Below, one piece after another: positions 49,826 through 59,512 of a stretch of 64,000 bases of DNA. A program made the translations under genes and the position numbers. Within the stretch, counting starts at the first letter, position 1. The number at the start of each line of letters is the position of its first letter. This stretch comes from Bacillus manliponensis (GTDB lineage Bacteria > Bacillota > Bacilli > Bacillales > Bacillaceae_G): contig NZ_JOTN01000004.1 in assembly GCF_000712595.1 (NCBI RefSeq), positions 62,001 to 126,000 on the forward strand, given 5' to 3'. Under the pieces are notes generated by a model, which did no database searches, was not told the DNA's origin, and saw only the letters and a program-made list of their open reading frames with translations.

Positions 49826-50161
49826 TTACCTTAATACTTTATCATCAATCTCATACTTATTCTTTTGTTTCAGTAATTGAAAAGATAACTGTTTTATTTC
49901 TGATAAACTATCATTTAATTTATCTGGTATTAAACTCAATACATCTTCTAATTCAGTTCCTAGAATGAGTATATCGAGAACTTCATTAGACACTTTTTTA
50001 GTTTTTAATAGTTCAATCGTATACGGACTAAACAGAATTTTTTCAGCTTCTTCAATTGTAATTAGATTTTCTTCTAAAGCATTAACAATACCTAATATTT
50101 TTATTAAGATTATCTTTTCTAATGATTGTTTATTGTTCAAATCCATTGTTAATGAAATCAT
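49826..50161 (-). CDS. DUF3969-family protein
   Basis: This 111-residue helical protein (LIKILGIVNALEENLITIEEAEKILF) matches the DUF3969 type found in Bacillus, of unknown function. TAGGGGGAATC precedes the ATG at 50161; another ATG at 50146 is possible. It lies between the PoNe-type immunity gene and the small peptide gene, so it may be a further immunity protein of the toxin cassette or a partner of the peptide. Neither is proved. Confidence 0.65.
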   Translation of the reverse strand: MISLTMDLNNKQSLEKIILIKILGIVNALEENLITIEEAEKILFSPYTIELLKTKKVSNEVLDILILGTELEDVLSLIPDKLNDSLSEIKQLSFQLLKQKNKYEIDDKVLR

Positions 50162-50253
50162 ACACGAGATTCCCCCTAATAAAAAACATGCTACTCTAGG
50201 CTAAGTATTTCATAAATCCACAGTAAGATAAACTTTATTATTCTCAATATACA

Positions 50254-50297
50254 ACAAAAGAAGATGACTTCCTTTCAATGCAAAGTCACCTTCTTTA
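50254..50297 (-). terminator. terminator of the PoNe-type immunity gene
   Basis: AAAGAAGGTGACTTT pairs with AAGTCATCTTCTTT (one mismatch) and is followed on the minus strand by TGTTG. It separates the immunity gene from the DUF3969 gene. Confidence 0.7.
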
Positions 50298-50325
50298 TTA
50301 AGATTATTTTTATCGCAGAATCAAT

Positions 50326-51057
50326 CTACTCATCTTTAAAATGCACCATGTCGTATGGGTAGTACGGAACATCTTTTAACATACTATCATCTAATTTTAA
50401 AATTTTTGCGATTGCACCACTTTCAAAACTCCAGTAACCACTATAAATATCATGTTTATTTTCATGTGCGTCGTACCATGCTTCATCTGAATGTCCTGTA
50501 TACCAATACTTTTTTATATATTTTTCTAAATTTTTTATAGAATTCTCTTGTGAATTTTTATTGCTCTCAATTACTTCCTTTAATTTTATATATGGATTTT
50601 TTACGTAAAATTCACTCTGCTCATAAAAATCTGAGGGCTCACCATTTCTAAAAGCAATAAAATAATTAATCAAATAATCATTTAGTCCTTCTTTCCTTAT
50701 CATTGCTATTAGTCTATTAAATTCTTTATCTTCAATATTTAGCATTACTGCTATGGATGTCATCCATAGCATACGTATATATCCACTTTCTTTATTCCAT
50801 GCTTTTTCCATAATATCTATTACTTCAGGTAAAAAATCACGAATAGTTTGAATAGAATAGCCCGCAGAGTACATTGCCCTTAATTTATTAAAATAATAAC
50901 CTTGCAATGCTATATATCCGTTCTTTAAACCTTTATCATCTTTTCCTCTTTCCTCAATAACTTTTTCAACCAATAATAAAAATTTTTCTATTCGCTTTTC
51001 CTCATAATTGATAAATTCGTTAAAATATATATCAGTTTTAATTTTATCTCTTAGCAT
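50326..51057 (-). CDS. PoNe immunity protein (DUF1910/DUF1911)
   Basis: This 243-residue cytoplasmic protein is mainly helical and acidic. The C-terminal motif GYWSFESGAIAKILKLDD, then VPYYPYDMVHF is the mark of DUF1911, and the N-terminal half (KNGYIALQGYYFNKLRAMYSAGYS) fits DUF1910. Together these form the immunity proteins (PoNi) of PoNe-type DNase toxins. It starts 17 bases after the toxin frame ends and is intact although the toxin is broken. It may therefore now protect against toxins of kin. Confidence 0.85.
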   Translation of the reverse strand: MLRDKIKTDIYFNEFINYEEKRIEKFLLLVEKVIEERGKDDKGLKNGYIALQGYYFNKLRAMYSAGYSIQTIRDFLPEVIDIMEKAWNKESGYIRMLWMTSIAVMLNIEDKEFNRLIAMIRKEGLNDYLINYFIAFRNGEPSDFYEQSEFYVKNPYIKLKEVIESNKNSQENSIKNLEKYIKKYWYTGHSDEAWYDAHENKHDIYSGYWSFESGAIAKILKLDDSMLKDVPYYPYDMVHFKDE

Positions 51058-51074
51058 AATTTCTCTCCCATCTG

Positions 51075-52853
51075 TTATATTTCAAGAATTTTCTTTACTA
51101 TTGTTCCATCAGGCATAACCTGAATAACAATTCTTTGAACATTTTCTGGGTTTAACACCATTTCTGTCACAATTTCATCTGCTTTTTCTTTTGACAAAGT
51201 GCTATCTAATCTTTCACTTCCAAGAATCCAATCTTCACTCATTTGCTTACCATCATTTGTTTTTCCCAACTTGGATGTGTTGTACTTAGCCTCCGCTATT
51301 ACATACTTAGGTGGTGGAGATGAATTTTCATATACAGCATCTATTCCCTTAACAATTTTTTGATCCAATGTTAATACACGATCATCACTAATTCTGGTAT
51401 AGGTTTGACTTTCAAAAAAGTCATCCATCTTCATTTCACCATAATTCCCTTTACGCTTCGTTGTTTTTAGGGCTACTTTGCCACTTTCTACTGATTCTAT
51501 TACCATACGTTGTTGTTCTCTAGCCGCTTCTAATGTTTGAGTTGCTTTTCCAGATGTATTGGTTTCATCCGTCCCCTTATTAAACTGATAGGTCGATAGT
51601 TTTTCTTCAGCTTGTTTAAAGGTAGTGCTATCTGAGGAAGAGTCTACAACATTTCCACCTTCAAAAGCAAGTTGATTTTTGGGCATTAAAAGGTAATTCA
51701 ACATGTCGATGAATTGCCTATACTTATTGGGATTTAATACGTTTTTTATACTTTGTATGAAGTTTACACTTTTATTAATTTTTGAAGGTTTATCCACCTT
51801 TGAAAATTTACTTACTTTTGAAATTTTATCTACCCCTTTTGTTCCTACAACCATGAACAAGGCTTGCATACTCATATTTCCAAACTATTTAGCTCTGCTA
51901 TTCCAATCTCCATTTACAACTTCTTGATTCCATGAATCCCTAATAGCCTATGTTACAGAATTGAATGTTTCTTGTGGATGAGAAAGAGCATACATGGCAC
52001 TTTCAAAACTATCTATTGGGTGTAAGAACGTATTTACTAATCCTTTAAGTCCATCTATAGCCGCTTCATCCATTCCTTTTTTGAAGCTATAAAGTTGTCC
52101 GAGTATAGGAGTATTTTCTAGGGTGTGGAAAAATTTTTCCGACGCCTGATCCAGCGCTCCTACTCCATCCTCGACAGCATCCTTAAATTTATCGAGTAAT
52201 GATTCGTCTTTTATACGCTCTTCCTCAGCTTTTCGCATTTTCTCTTCTGTGATCACTTGAATTGGCTTTGCCCACTCCATATTTAGCCTTTCAGTATGAA
52301 ATGTTCCGCTGACAGCTTGAAATCCTTTTCCACTTTGTACTTCTGCAAGCCCTTTTGCAATACTGGAAGCTAATTCAATTGCTGTACGATAATTCTCACT
52401 AGAAGAATAATTGAATTGATATAACCGTTCTAGTTTATCTTCCAGTTTCCTTTTCATTGCGTGATAAATTTGTAGCATTGCTGCCGTCTCAGGTGTTTGT
52501 TCATCCATTGCTGCAATTGCTGCAATCATTTGCTCCAGTTCTCGAATTTGTTCGCGTATTTCTTGTTCAACTACATCAACTGTCGCGACCTCTGCTTGAA
52601 AGTCAGCTGGAAAGGCATTATTTTGAATGATTAGTTCTTCGCATAGATAAATAATACCTTGCGCTAACTGGCGGTATGTTTGCATGAAAAATGTTTTCGC
52701 ACTTTCATATGTCTTTCCTTTTAGTGTGACGTCTAATGCGAAAGCGTCGATAGAGCGAATTACTTCTTCCATCCCCTGAATCGTTGCATTGCAAAAAGCA
52801 TTCATACTTTCTGTTTGCGCTTGTACTTCTCCTATGTACATGTTTAAACTCAT
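51075..52853 (-). pseudogene. LXG toxin with PoNe-type nuclease end, two in-frame amber stops
   Basis: One continuous 593-codon frame is interrupted by TAG at 51948-51950 and TAG at 51885-51887, 21 codons apart. Residues 1-210 are an LXG domain nearly identical to that at 22.55 kb. The part after the stops holds GNYGEMKMDDFF and a PD-(D/E)xK nuclease pattern with Asp505, Glu521 and Lys523 (GIDAVYE, then IAEAKYN). The immunity gene follows. The first stop (in VT*AIRDSW) could replace Gln and the second (RAK*FGN) Trp, each by one transition. ATG codons after the second stop have no good ribosome site. Confidence 0.85.
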
Positions 52854-52998
52854 GAATCCTCCCCCTTTTTATACAAGTAAATGATACCAACTTTAGGATA
52901 AAACTGTAAATGTTAAGTATGTATGAACGTGAGATGAGGTTTATTAATAAAGGCTCTGTAGCAATTCCCACAAAAATATTTCTTCCTATACAGAAAAC

Positions 52999-53049
52999 AA
53001 TAAAACCCTCTAGCAAAAATTTAGAAATTCTTTGCTAGAGGGTTTTATT
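52999..53049. terminator. 19-bp perfect terminator-like inverted repeat with no adjacent gene end
   Basis: AATAAAACCCTCTAGCAAA and its exact complement flank a 13-base loop. A T run lies on either side, so it could stop transcription from both directions. It lies in the 439-base gap between the divergent LXG pseudogene and comK, where no gene ends. Confidence 0.75.
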
Positions 53050-53292
53050 ACAAATATTTCAAAAAGTAATAAACATAATTTACATAAAAGGTTATTATAC
53101 TTTTTCTCTAGATAAATTTTTAAGTCTCTTTATTGATTTTTCAAGGATAGTGTAATGACTTTTAACGTTATGCAAATTAATTGTAAAAAAATTGAAAATA
53201 AAAATTATTCCTTTTGGTGAAATGATACAATTACTTATGCGAAATACTTTTATAAAGTAGTTCGAAAACGGAAAAAAGGAGCGAGAGAGAGA

Positions 53293-53868
53293 ATGGAAAA
53301 AAAAGAACGGTATGTACAAGAGTATATTGTGAATCGTAAAACAATGGCGCTGCTTCCAATTGTGTTAAATGATAAGGAAATTGTGACGCGCGTAATTGAA
53401 GAAGAGGATGCGTTTTTTGTCTACTGTAAACCAATTGAGATTATTGAACAAAGCTGTCGTTTGCATGGATCAAATTTCTTTGGCAGAAAAGAAGGGACAA
53501 AAGAGCTAACAGGTATTACGCATAAAGCGCCGATTGCAATAAGTCCCGTTGATTACCTCTATTTCTTTCCGACACTTTCCTACTCTAGAAAAGAGTGTGC
53601 ATGGCTATCACACTTTCATGTTGTAAATAATAAAGAACTTTTACCAGGTACACTTTTTATCACTTTTATAAATGGACAAGCTATCAAATTAGAAATGTCT
53701 AGAGGAAGTTTTGAAAACCAAGTATGCCGTACTGCCCAGCTCCGTGCAGCGTTTGAAGATAGAAAAGGCAAACGAGTACAGCTTGCATTTATGACAATGA
53801 ACCCAAGTGAAGTGTTAGAACTAACACCGCTTTATGAAAAAACATATGCTGTAAATGTAGAAGGATAA
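53293..53868 (+). CDS. comK: competence transcription factor ComK
   Basis: This 191-residue DNA-binding regulator switches on DNA-uptake genes in B. subtilis. The match is overall: YVVNRKTMAL-like start (YIVNRKTMALLPI), VIEEEDAFFV, SCRLHGSNFFGRKEGTKELT near 57, HKAPIAISP near 79 and SRKECAWLSHFHV near 100. AAAAAGGAGCGAGAG precedes the ATG. ComK normally activates its own gene. A/T-rich runs at 53188-53217 could hold its binding boxes, but spacing is not clear. Confidence 0.9.
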   Translation: MEKKERYVQEYIVNRKTMALLPIVLNDKEIVTRVIEEEDAFFVYCKPIEIIEQSCRLHGSNFFGRKEGTKELTGITHKAPIAISPVDYLYFFPTLSYSRKECAWLSHFHVVNNKELLPGTLFITFINGQAIKLEMSRGSFENQVCRTAQLRAAFEDRKGKRVQLAFMTMNPSEVLELTPLYEKTYAVNVEG

Positions 53869-53875
53869 TGTTGTC

Positions 53876-53914
53876 ATGAACCGATGCTGTAGAGTATCGG
53901 TTCATTTATTTTTC
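53876..53914 (+). terminator. intrinsic terminator of comK
   Basis: ATGAACCGAT pairs with ATCGGTTCAT over a 10-base loop and is followed by TTATTTTT. Confidence 0.88.
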
Positions 53915-54075
53915 ACCACTGATTAACGTCTTTAGTTTAAAGGGGAATTATGGTTTTGGAACCATTACTAAACAAAAAGTTACGGATATAGAGAGAATCC
54001 CGCACTCTCCCATCCCAAAAAATAAGGTTTTTTTCAGTTTTTCAGCTTTTCTTTCTTATTTGATAAAAATAACAT

Positions 54076-54104
54076 TTGGTGTTTTAGAAAAAGTATGTTA
54101 TAGT
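54076..54104 (+). promoter_or_regulatory. promoter of the cold-shock gene
   Basis: TTGGTG and TATAGT are separated by exactly 17 bases. The start of transcription would be about 165 bases before the ATG, giving a long leader as expected for cold-shock genes. The rest of 53915-54274 holds no gene. Confidence 0.7.
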
Positions 54105-54274
54105 AATACTTAGTTAAATACTTAAATCAAGCAATCCATATATTATCAAGCGCCAAGAAATTGTGAAAGCAATGCTATCTTTTCTGCTTTTATATTATGT
54201 TTGGTTTTTGATCATGTATGGATTCTTTTTTTATGTTAGAAGACTACAATTATTTATTTCAGGAGGTCATTCAC

Positions 54275-54478
54275 ATGACAGTAACAGGACAAGTAAAATG
54301 GTTTAACAACGAAAAAGGCTTCGGTTTCATCGAAGTTGAAGGCGGAAACGATGTATTCGTACACTTCTCTGCAATCACTGGCGACGGCTTCAAGTCTTTA
54401 GAAGAAGGCCAAAAAGTTAGCTTCGAAATCGAAGAAGGTAACCGTGGACCACAAGCTAAAAACGTTGCAAAAATCTAA
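54275..54478 (+). CDS. cold-shock protein, CspA family
   Basis: This 67-residue single-stranded nucleic-acid-binding protein has both RNA-binding motifs: [16 protein letters not shown] (residues 7-22) and VFVHFSAI (near 27). It acts as an RNA chaperone in the cold and in growth. AGGAGGTCATTCAC before the ATG at 54275 sets the start; a longer frame from 54218 lacks a site. The leader of about 165 bases suggests control at the RNA level. Confidence 0.95.
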   Translation: MTVTGQVKWFNNEKGFGFIEVEGGNDVFVHFSAITGDGFKSLEEGQKVSFEIEEGNRGPQAKNVAKI

Positions 54479-54495
54479 TTGTATAGATAGCAGCG

Positions 54496-54526
54496 AAAAA
54501 GGACAGCATATGCTGTCCTTTTTTTT
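54496..54526 (+). terminator. intrinsic terminator of the cold-shock gene
   Basis: AAAAAGGACAGCA pairs with TGCTGTCCTTTTT and runs into eight T in total. Confidence 0.92.
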
Positions 54527-54688
54527 GTTGTTATTTATTGCTTTAGTTAAGGGCGTATGAAAGAGGATTTCTAACGGAAAACATGGAATATTAATAATAC
54601 ATCTTCATTTGTCATATATACTATTTCCCCGAATAAGGCAACAGTGGTAAAGTAAGGGAAGGACTAACATAAAGGGGTACATAATAGA

Positions 54689-55288
54689 ATGGATCTTCAA
54701 ACAATTCGAGAGTATTTCACAATAGAAAATATGGAACAACTCGTCAGTAGTTATCGTGCGTTTGGTCCTCTTCTTGGGATTGGGCTTCCGATGATTGAAG
54801 CGATTATTCCGGCACTTCCGCTTATTTTATTTGTAATGGCAAATGCAGCGGCATTTGGGCTTGGTTTTGGATTTTTATATTCATGGATCGGCTCTGTACT
54901 GGGTGCGTTAATTGTATTCTCTGTTATTCGCCGATTTGGTAGGAGTCGCTTCTTTTCTTTTGTAAATAAGCATGAGAAAGTAAGGAAAGCGATGATGTGG
55001 ATTGAGCGAAAAGGATTTGCGCCTATCTTTATTTTGTTTTGTTTCCCGTTTACACCATCTGCACTTATTAATGTTGTTGCGGGTTTATCTCGTATTAGTA
55101 AACGTCAGTTTGTACTCGCGCTTGGACTTGGAAAGTTTGTGATGATTTTTGTGCTTAGCTATATTGGACATGATTTAATGTCATTTATTTATAATCCGAT
55201 TAAAACAGTCGTTGTAGCGATTGCGGTTTTTATTTTATGGTATGTTGGTAAAAAAATTGAAGTGAAATTAGAGTTAACTCGAGACTAG
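54689..55288 (+). CDS. yhjE: TVP38/TMEM64 (VTT-domain) membrane protein YhjE
   Basis: This 199-residue membrane protein has five or six helices. The VTT-domain motifs are FGPLLGIGLPMIEAIIPALP, then RRFGRSRFFSFV and FCFPFTPSALINVVAGL. The family includes DedA-related lipid scramblases and carriers. The gene lies before sipV, as in B. subtilis. AAAGGGGTACATAATAG precedes the ATG. Confidence 0.88.
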   Translation: MDLQTIREYFTIENMEQLVSSYRAFGPLLGIGLPMIEAIIPALPLILFVMANAAAFGLGFGFLYSWIGSVLGALIVFSVIRRFGRSRFFSFVNKHEKVRKAMMWIERKGFAPIFILFCFPFTPSALINVVAGLSRISKRQFVLALGLGKFVMIFVLSYIGHDLMSFIYNPIKTVVVAIAVFILWYVGKKIEVKLELTRD

Positions 55289-55333
55289 TCTTCTTTGTAA
55301 TCACATCCTGAAAACGAATAGGAGAGTGAAGCG

Positions 55334-55900
55334 ATGAAGAAAGCGTGGAAAAAAGAGGGTCTAGCATGGATCAAAATCATTTTTGTTGGTGTAATATTAG
55401 CTGTTTTTTTTCGAACGTTTTTCTTTTCAACCTATATCGTAGAAGGAAAGTCAATGATGCCAACACTTCAGGATGGAAATATGCTTGTTGTAAATAAGGT
55501 GAGTTATCAAGTTAGTGATTTAAGTCGACTCGATGTTATTGTATTTCACGCAAACGGCAATGACGACTATGTGAAACGAGTCATTGGATTACCAGGAGAG
55601 CATGTTGCATATAGAGATGACATGTTGTATATTAACGGAAAAGCAGTAGCGGAGCCGTATTTAGAGGAGTACAAAAAAGCAATGAATGGGCATTTACTAA
55701 CGGGGGATTTTACGTTAGAAGAAGTTACTGGAGAGGAAGTTATTCCGGACGGATATATTTTTGTCCTCGGTGACAACCGATTAGGAAGCTGGGATAGCCG
55801 GCACTTTGGGTTTGTGAAAATTGACGAGATTGTCGGAAAAGTAGACTTACGGTACTGGCCAATTCGTGATGTGGAAATGGACTTTGAACAAAAGAAATAA
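55334..55900 (+). CDS. sipV: type I signal peptidase SipV
   Basis: This 188-residue enzyme removes signal peptides at the outer face of the membrane. One N-terminal helix (about residues 13-33) anchors it. The catalytic Ser lies in EGKSMMPTL near 39 and the catalytic Lys in DDYVKRVIGLPGE near 80; GDNRLGSWDSRHFGFV near 147 is the last signature. TAGGAGAGTGAAGCG precedes the ATG. The position between yhjE and addBA matches B. subtilis. Confidence 0.93.
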   Translation: MKKAWKKEGLAWIKIIFVGVILAVFFRTFFFSTYIVEGKSMMPTLQDGNMLVVNKVSYQVSDLSRLDVIVFHANGNDDYVKRVIGLPGEHVAYRDDMLYINGKAVAEPYLEEYKKAMNGHLLTGDFTLEEVTGEEVIPDGYIFVLGDNRLGSWDSRHFGFVKIDEIVGKVDLRYWPIRDVEMDFEQKK

Positions 55901-55908
55901 TGATTGCA

Positions 55909-55939
55909 AGGCAAACAGTCGCTGTTTGTCTTTTTTTTT
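55909..55939 (+). terminator. intrinsic terminator of sipV
   Basis: CAAACAG pairs with CTGTTTG over a 3-base loop and is followed by TCTTTTTTTTT. Confidence 0.85.
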
Positions 55940-55999
55940 GTTGTATCATACAATTATATTGGCAAACTAGCGTTCGTGAAGGAAGAAAGGTGGGGTTTT

Positions 56000-58900
56000 A
56001 TGTCGCTTCAATTTGTAATAGGACGAGCAGGTAGTGGAAAGAGTGGACTTCTTTTACATGAAGTGCAAGAAGAGTTAAAGCGAAGACCAAGAGGAAATGC
56101 GATTTTATATATTGTTCCGGAGCAAATGACGTTCCAAACGCAGCAAGCTTTAATTCGTAGCGAAGAAGTGCAAAGCTCAATTCGAGCACAAGTATTTAGT
56201 TTCTCCCGTTTAGCATGGAAAGTATTGCAAGAAGTTGGTGGTGCAAGTCGTCTTCATATTGATGAAGCAGGCGTTCATATGTTGCTTAGAAAAATTGTGG
56301 AGGCGCGCAAGGAAGAATTACATGTGTTCCAAAAAGCTGCAGAGCAAAATGGATTTTTCGAACAACTTGGCAGCATGATTACGGAATTTAAACGCTACAA
56401 TTTAACACCATCTAACGTATATACGATGTGGCAAGAGTTAGAGGCAAATAGTAGCGGCAATGAACAAAAGTTATTAGCAAATAAAATGTACGATTTACAG
56501 CTTTTATATGATGACTTTGAACGCGCATTAATTGGAAAGTATTTAGATTCAGAAGATTATTTACAACTATTATTTGAAAAAATTCCGCACTCAGAGTATG
56601 TAAAAGATGCGGACATTTATATAGATGGGTTCCATTCATTTTCACCGCAAGAATTAGAAATTGTTCGGCAGCTTATGCGTTATGGTGCAAAAGTGAAAGT
56701 AACGTTAACGTTAGACGAACAGACGTTAGCAATGCCAGTAAGTGAACTGGATTTATTTCACCAAACAATCGTTACGTATGAAAATGTAAAACAAATAGCT
56801 CGTGAAGAGAAAATGGTGTTACAGCCAACGATTTTTATGAAAGAACAACCAAGATTCCGTTCATCTGGACTTGCGCATTTAGAAGCATATTATGAAGCAC
56901 GCTTTCCGAAAGAATTTGAAGGTGAATCAAATGTTACGTTATATAACGCTGTGAACTTGCGTGCTGAAGTAGAGGGAGTGGCCCGCGAAATTCGTCGCCT
57001 CATTGCAGAAGAGGGTTATCGTTACCGCGATATTGCAGTTCTTCTTCGTAACGGAGATAGTTATTATGACTTAATGAAAACGTTGTTTGTTGATTATAAT
57101 ATTCCACACTTTATCGATCAAAAGCGTTCGATGTCACATCATCCACTTATTGAATGTATTCGTTCAGCACTTGAAGTTATTAGTGGGAATTGGCGTTATG
57201 ATGCGGTATTTCGCTGCGTGAAAACGGAGCTGTTATATCCGTTAGATGCGAATAAAGAAAGCATGCGCGAAGAGATGGATGAGTTTGAAAACTATTGTTT
57301 AGCGTACGGTGTGCAAGGAAAAAGGTGGACTTCAGAAGACCCATGGACGTACCGTCGTTATCGCTCATTAGATGGGGGTGAAGGAACACAAACGAACAGT
57401 GAGCGTGAAATGGAAGAGAAAGTAAACCGTTTACGAGGCGTCGTGAGAACGCCGATTATTCGTTTGCAAAAGCGTTTAAAGCGTGCTACGACACCAATGA
57501 GCATGTGTGAAGCTGTATATTTATTTTTAGAAGAATTAGATGTACCGAAGAAGCTTGAAGAGTTACGTATGAAAGCAGAAGCGGAAGGGGATTTCTTGTT
57601 TGCAACAGATCATGATCAAGTGTGGGAGCAAGTAATGAGCCTTCTTGATACGTTCGTTGAGATGCTTGGTGACGAGAAGATGTCCTTATCGATGTTTATG
57701 AATGTGATGACGACAGGGCTTGAGTCGCTTCAATTCGCAAATATCCCGCCATCATTAGATCAGGTTATTATTGCAAATATTGACCGCTCTCGTCTTTCGA
57801 ACATTCGCGCCGCTTTCATTGTTGGAGCAAATGAAGGGGTTATTCCGGCAGCACCAACTGAAGAAGGAGTGCTATCAGACGAAGAGCGAGAAGCACTCGT
57901 TGCAGCGGGCACCTTACTTGCCCCAACAACACGTCGCAAACTATTAGATGAACAATTTGTTATTTATCAGACCGTGACATGTGCATCGGATAAGTTATAT
58001 CTTTCTTGCCCGCTTGCAGATGAAGAGGGAAAGACACTTCTTGTTTCTAGCTTTATGAAAAGAATGAAAAGAATGTTTCCTTCTATAAAAGAACAGTTTT
58101 TAACAAATGATGTGAATGATATATCGATTCGTGAGCAAATTTCGTACATTGCAACGCCAGAAGTTACGATGTCGTATTTGACGCAGCAATTGCAAAACTG
58201 GAAACGTTACGGATTTGAAGGGAATTTAAGTTTCTGGTGGGACGTATATAATTTCTATGTCACTTCAGACGAATGGAAACAAAAAAGCAGCCGCGTTTTA
58301 TCAAGTTTATTTTACCGCAACCGTGCTGAGAAACTGAGCAATGATGTAAGCCGCGAGTTATATGGTGAAAAGATTAAAGGAAGCGTTTCGCGTATGGAAC
58401 TCTTTAATCGTTGTTCATACGCGCACTTTGCCCAGCATGGATTGTCATTACGTGAGCGTGATATTTTCAAATTAGACGCACCTGATATCGGAGAACTTTT
58501 CCACGCAGCTTTAAAGAAAATTGCTGATAAATTGTTACGAGAAAATCGTACGTGGGCGGATTTAACAGTGAAAGAATGCGAGTATTTATCACAAGTTGTG
58601 ATTGAAGAATTAGCGCCGTTATTGCAGCGCCAAATTTTATTAAGCTCGAATCGTCATCACTATTTAAAGCATAAATTGCAGCAAATTATTTTCCGTACAT
58701 CACTTGTGCTTCGTGAACATGCAAAGGCAAGTGGATTCGTCCCAGTTGACCTAGAAGTACCATTTGGTATGGGCGGAGCAGACTCCTTACCACCAATGCA
58801 ATTTGAACTGGCAAACGGTGTGAAAATGGAAGTGGTTGGCCGGATTGACCGCGTTGATAAAGCGGAAGATGAGAGCGGCACGTATTTACGTATTATCGAT

Positions 58901-59512
58901 TATAAATCAAGTGCAAAAGCGTTAGATTTAACAGAAGTGTATTACGGTTTAGCATTGCAAATGTTGACGTATTTAGATGTTGTTACGTCAAATGCGAGCA
59001 AATGGATGAAAGGATCAGGACAAGCGTCGCCTGCTGGCGTTTTATATTTCCATATTCATAATCCAATTGTAGAAATGAAAGGCGACGCAGGCGAAGCTGA
59101 AATTGAACAAGAGATTTTAAAGAAATTTAAAATGAAAGGTCTTGTTCTTGGTGATGCAGATGTTGTTCGTTTAATGGATCACGCATTAACGACAGGAAGT
59201 TCAAATATTATTTCTGCTGGCTTGAAGAAAGATGGGAGCTTTAGTGCAAGATCAAGTATTGCAAGTGAACAAGAATTTGATGTACTGCAAAAGTACGTTC
59301 ATCAAAAGTTTGAAAATATCGGAACGCACATTACAGATGGTGTCATCGATATTACACCGTATAAGATGGGAAATAAAACAGCGTGTACATTCTGTAACTT
59401 CCGCTCTGTTTGTCAATTTGATGAGTCGTTAGAAGATAATGAATATAGATCATTAAAAGATATGAAAGATAGTGAAGCACTTGAAAAGATGAGAGAGGAG
59501 GCCCACAAATGA
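56000..59512 (+). CDS. addB: ATP-dependent helicase/nuclease subunit AddB
   Basis: This 1170-residue subunit of the AddAB recombination machine processes double-strand DNA ends and recognises the Chi site. The start has a P-loop (GRAGSGKSG, residues 7-15). The C-terminal part is a RecB-type nuclease with the motif LRIIDYKSS near residue 967. An iron-sulfur cluster is formed by a Cys in [10 protein letters not shown] near 805 and [10 protein letters not shown] near 1130. AAGAAAGGTGGGG before the ATG at 56000 sets the start; a longer frame covers the sipV terminator. It overlaps addA by ATGA. Confidence 0.95.
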   Translation: MSLQFVIGRAGSGKSGLLLHEVQEELKRRPRGNAILYIVPEQMTFQTQQALIRSEEVQSSIRAQVFSFSRLAWKVLQEVGGASRLHIDEAGVHMLLRKIVEARKEELHVFQKAAEQNGFFEQLGSMITEFKRYNLTPSNVYTMWQELEANSSGNEQKLLANKMYDLQLLYDDFERALIGKYLDSEDYLQLLFEKIPHSEYVKDADIYIDGFHSFSPQELEIVRQLMRYGAKVKVTLTLDEQTLAMPVSELDLFHQTIVTYENVKQIAREEKMVLQPTIFMKEQPRFRSSGLAHLEAYYEARFPKEFEGESNVTLYNAVNLRAEVEGVAREIRRLIAEEGYRYRDIAVLLRNGDSYYDLMKTLFVDYNIPHFIDQKRSMSHHPLIECIRSALEVISGNWRYDAVFRCVKTELLYPLDANKESMREEMDEFENYCLAYGVQGKRWTSEDPWTYRRYRSLDGGEGTQTNSEREMEEKVNRLRGVVRTPIIRLQKRLKRATTPMSMCEAVYLFLEELDVPKKLEELRMKAEAEGDFLFATDHDQVWEQVMSLLDTFVEMLGDEKMSLSMFMNVMTTGLESLQFANIPPSLDQVIIANIDRSRLSNIRAAFIVGANEGVIPAAPTEEGVLSDEEREALVAAGTLLAPTTRRKLLDEQFVIYQTVTCASDKLYLSCPLADEEGKTLLVSSFMKRMKRMFPSIKEQFLTNDVNDISIREQISYIATPEVTMSYLTQQLQNWKRYGFEGNLSFWWDVYNFYVTSDEWKQKSSRVLSSLFYRNRAEKLSNDVSRELYGEKIKGSVSRMELFNRCSYAHFAQHGLSLRERDIFKLDAPDIGELFHAALKKIADKLLRENRTWADLTVKECEYLSQVVIEELAPLLQRQILLSSNRHHYLKHKLQQIIFRTSLVLREHAKASGFVPVDLEVPFGMGGADSLPPMQFELANGVKMEVVGRIDRVDKAEDESGTYLRIIDYKSSAKALDLTEVYYGLALQMLTYLDVVTSNASKWMKGSGQASPAGVLYFHIHNPIVEMKGDAGEAEIEQEILKKFKMKGLVLGDADVVRLMDHALTTGSSNIISAGLKKDGSFSARSSIASEQEFDVLQKYVHQKFENIGTHITDGVIDITPYKMGNKTACTFCNFRSVCQFDESLEDNEYRSLKDMKDSEALEKMREEAHK

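Noticed and set aside
51876-51947. A frameshift between the two halves of the 52-kb LXG gene
   Set aside because: The gap is 72 bases and the frame is continuous. Only two TAG codons interrupt it.
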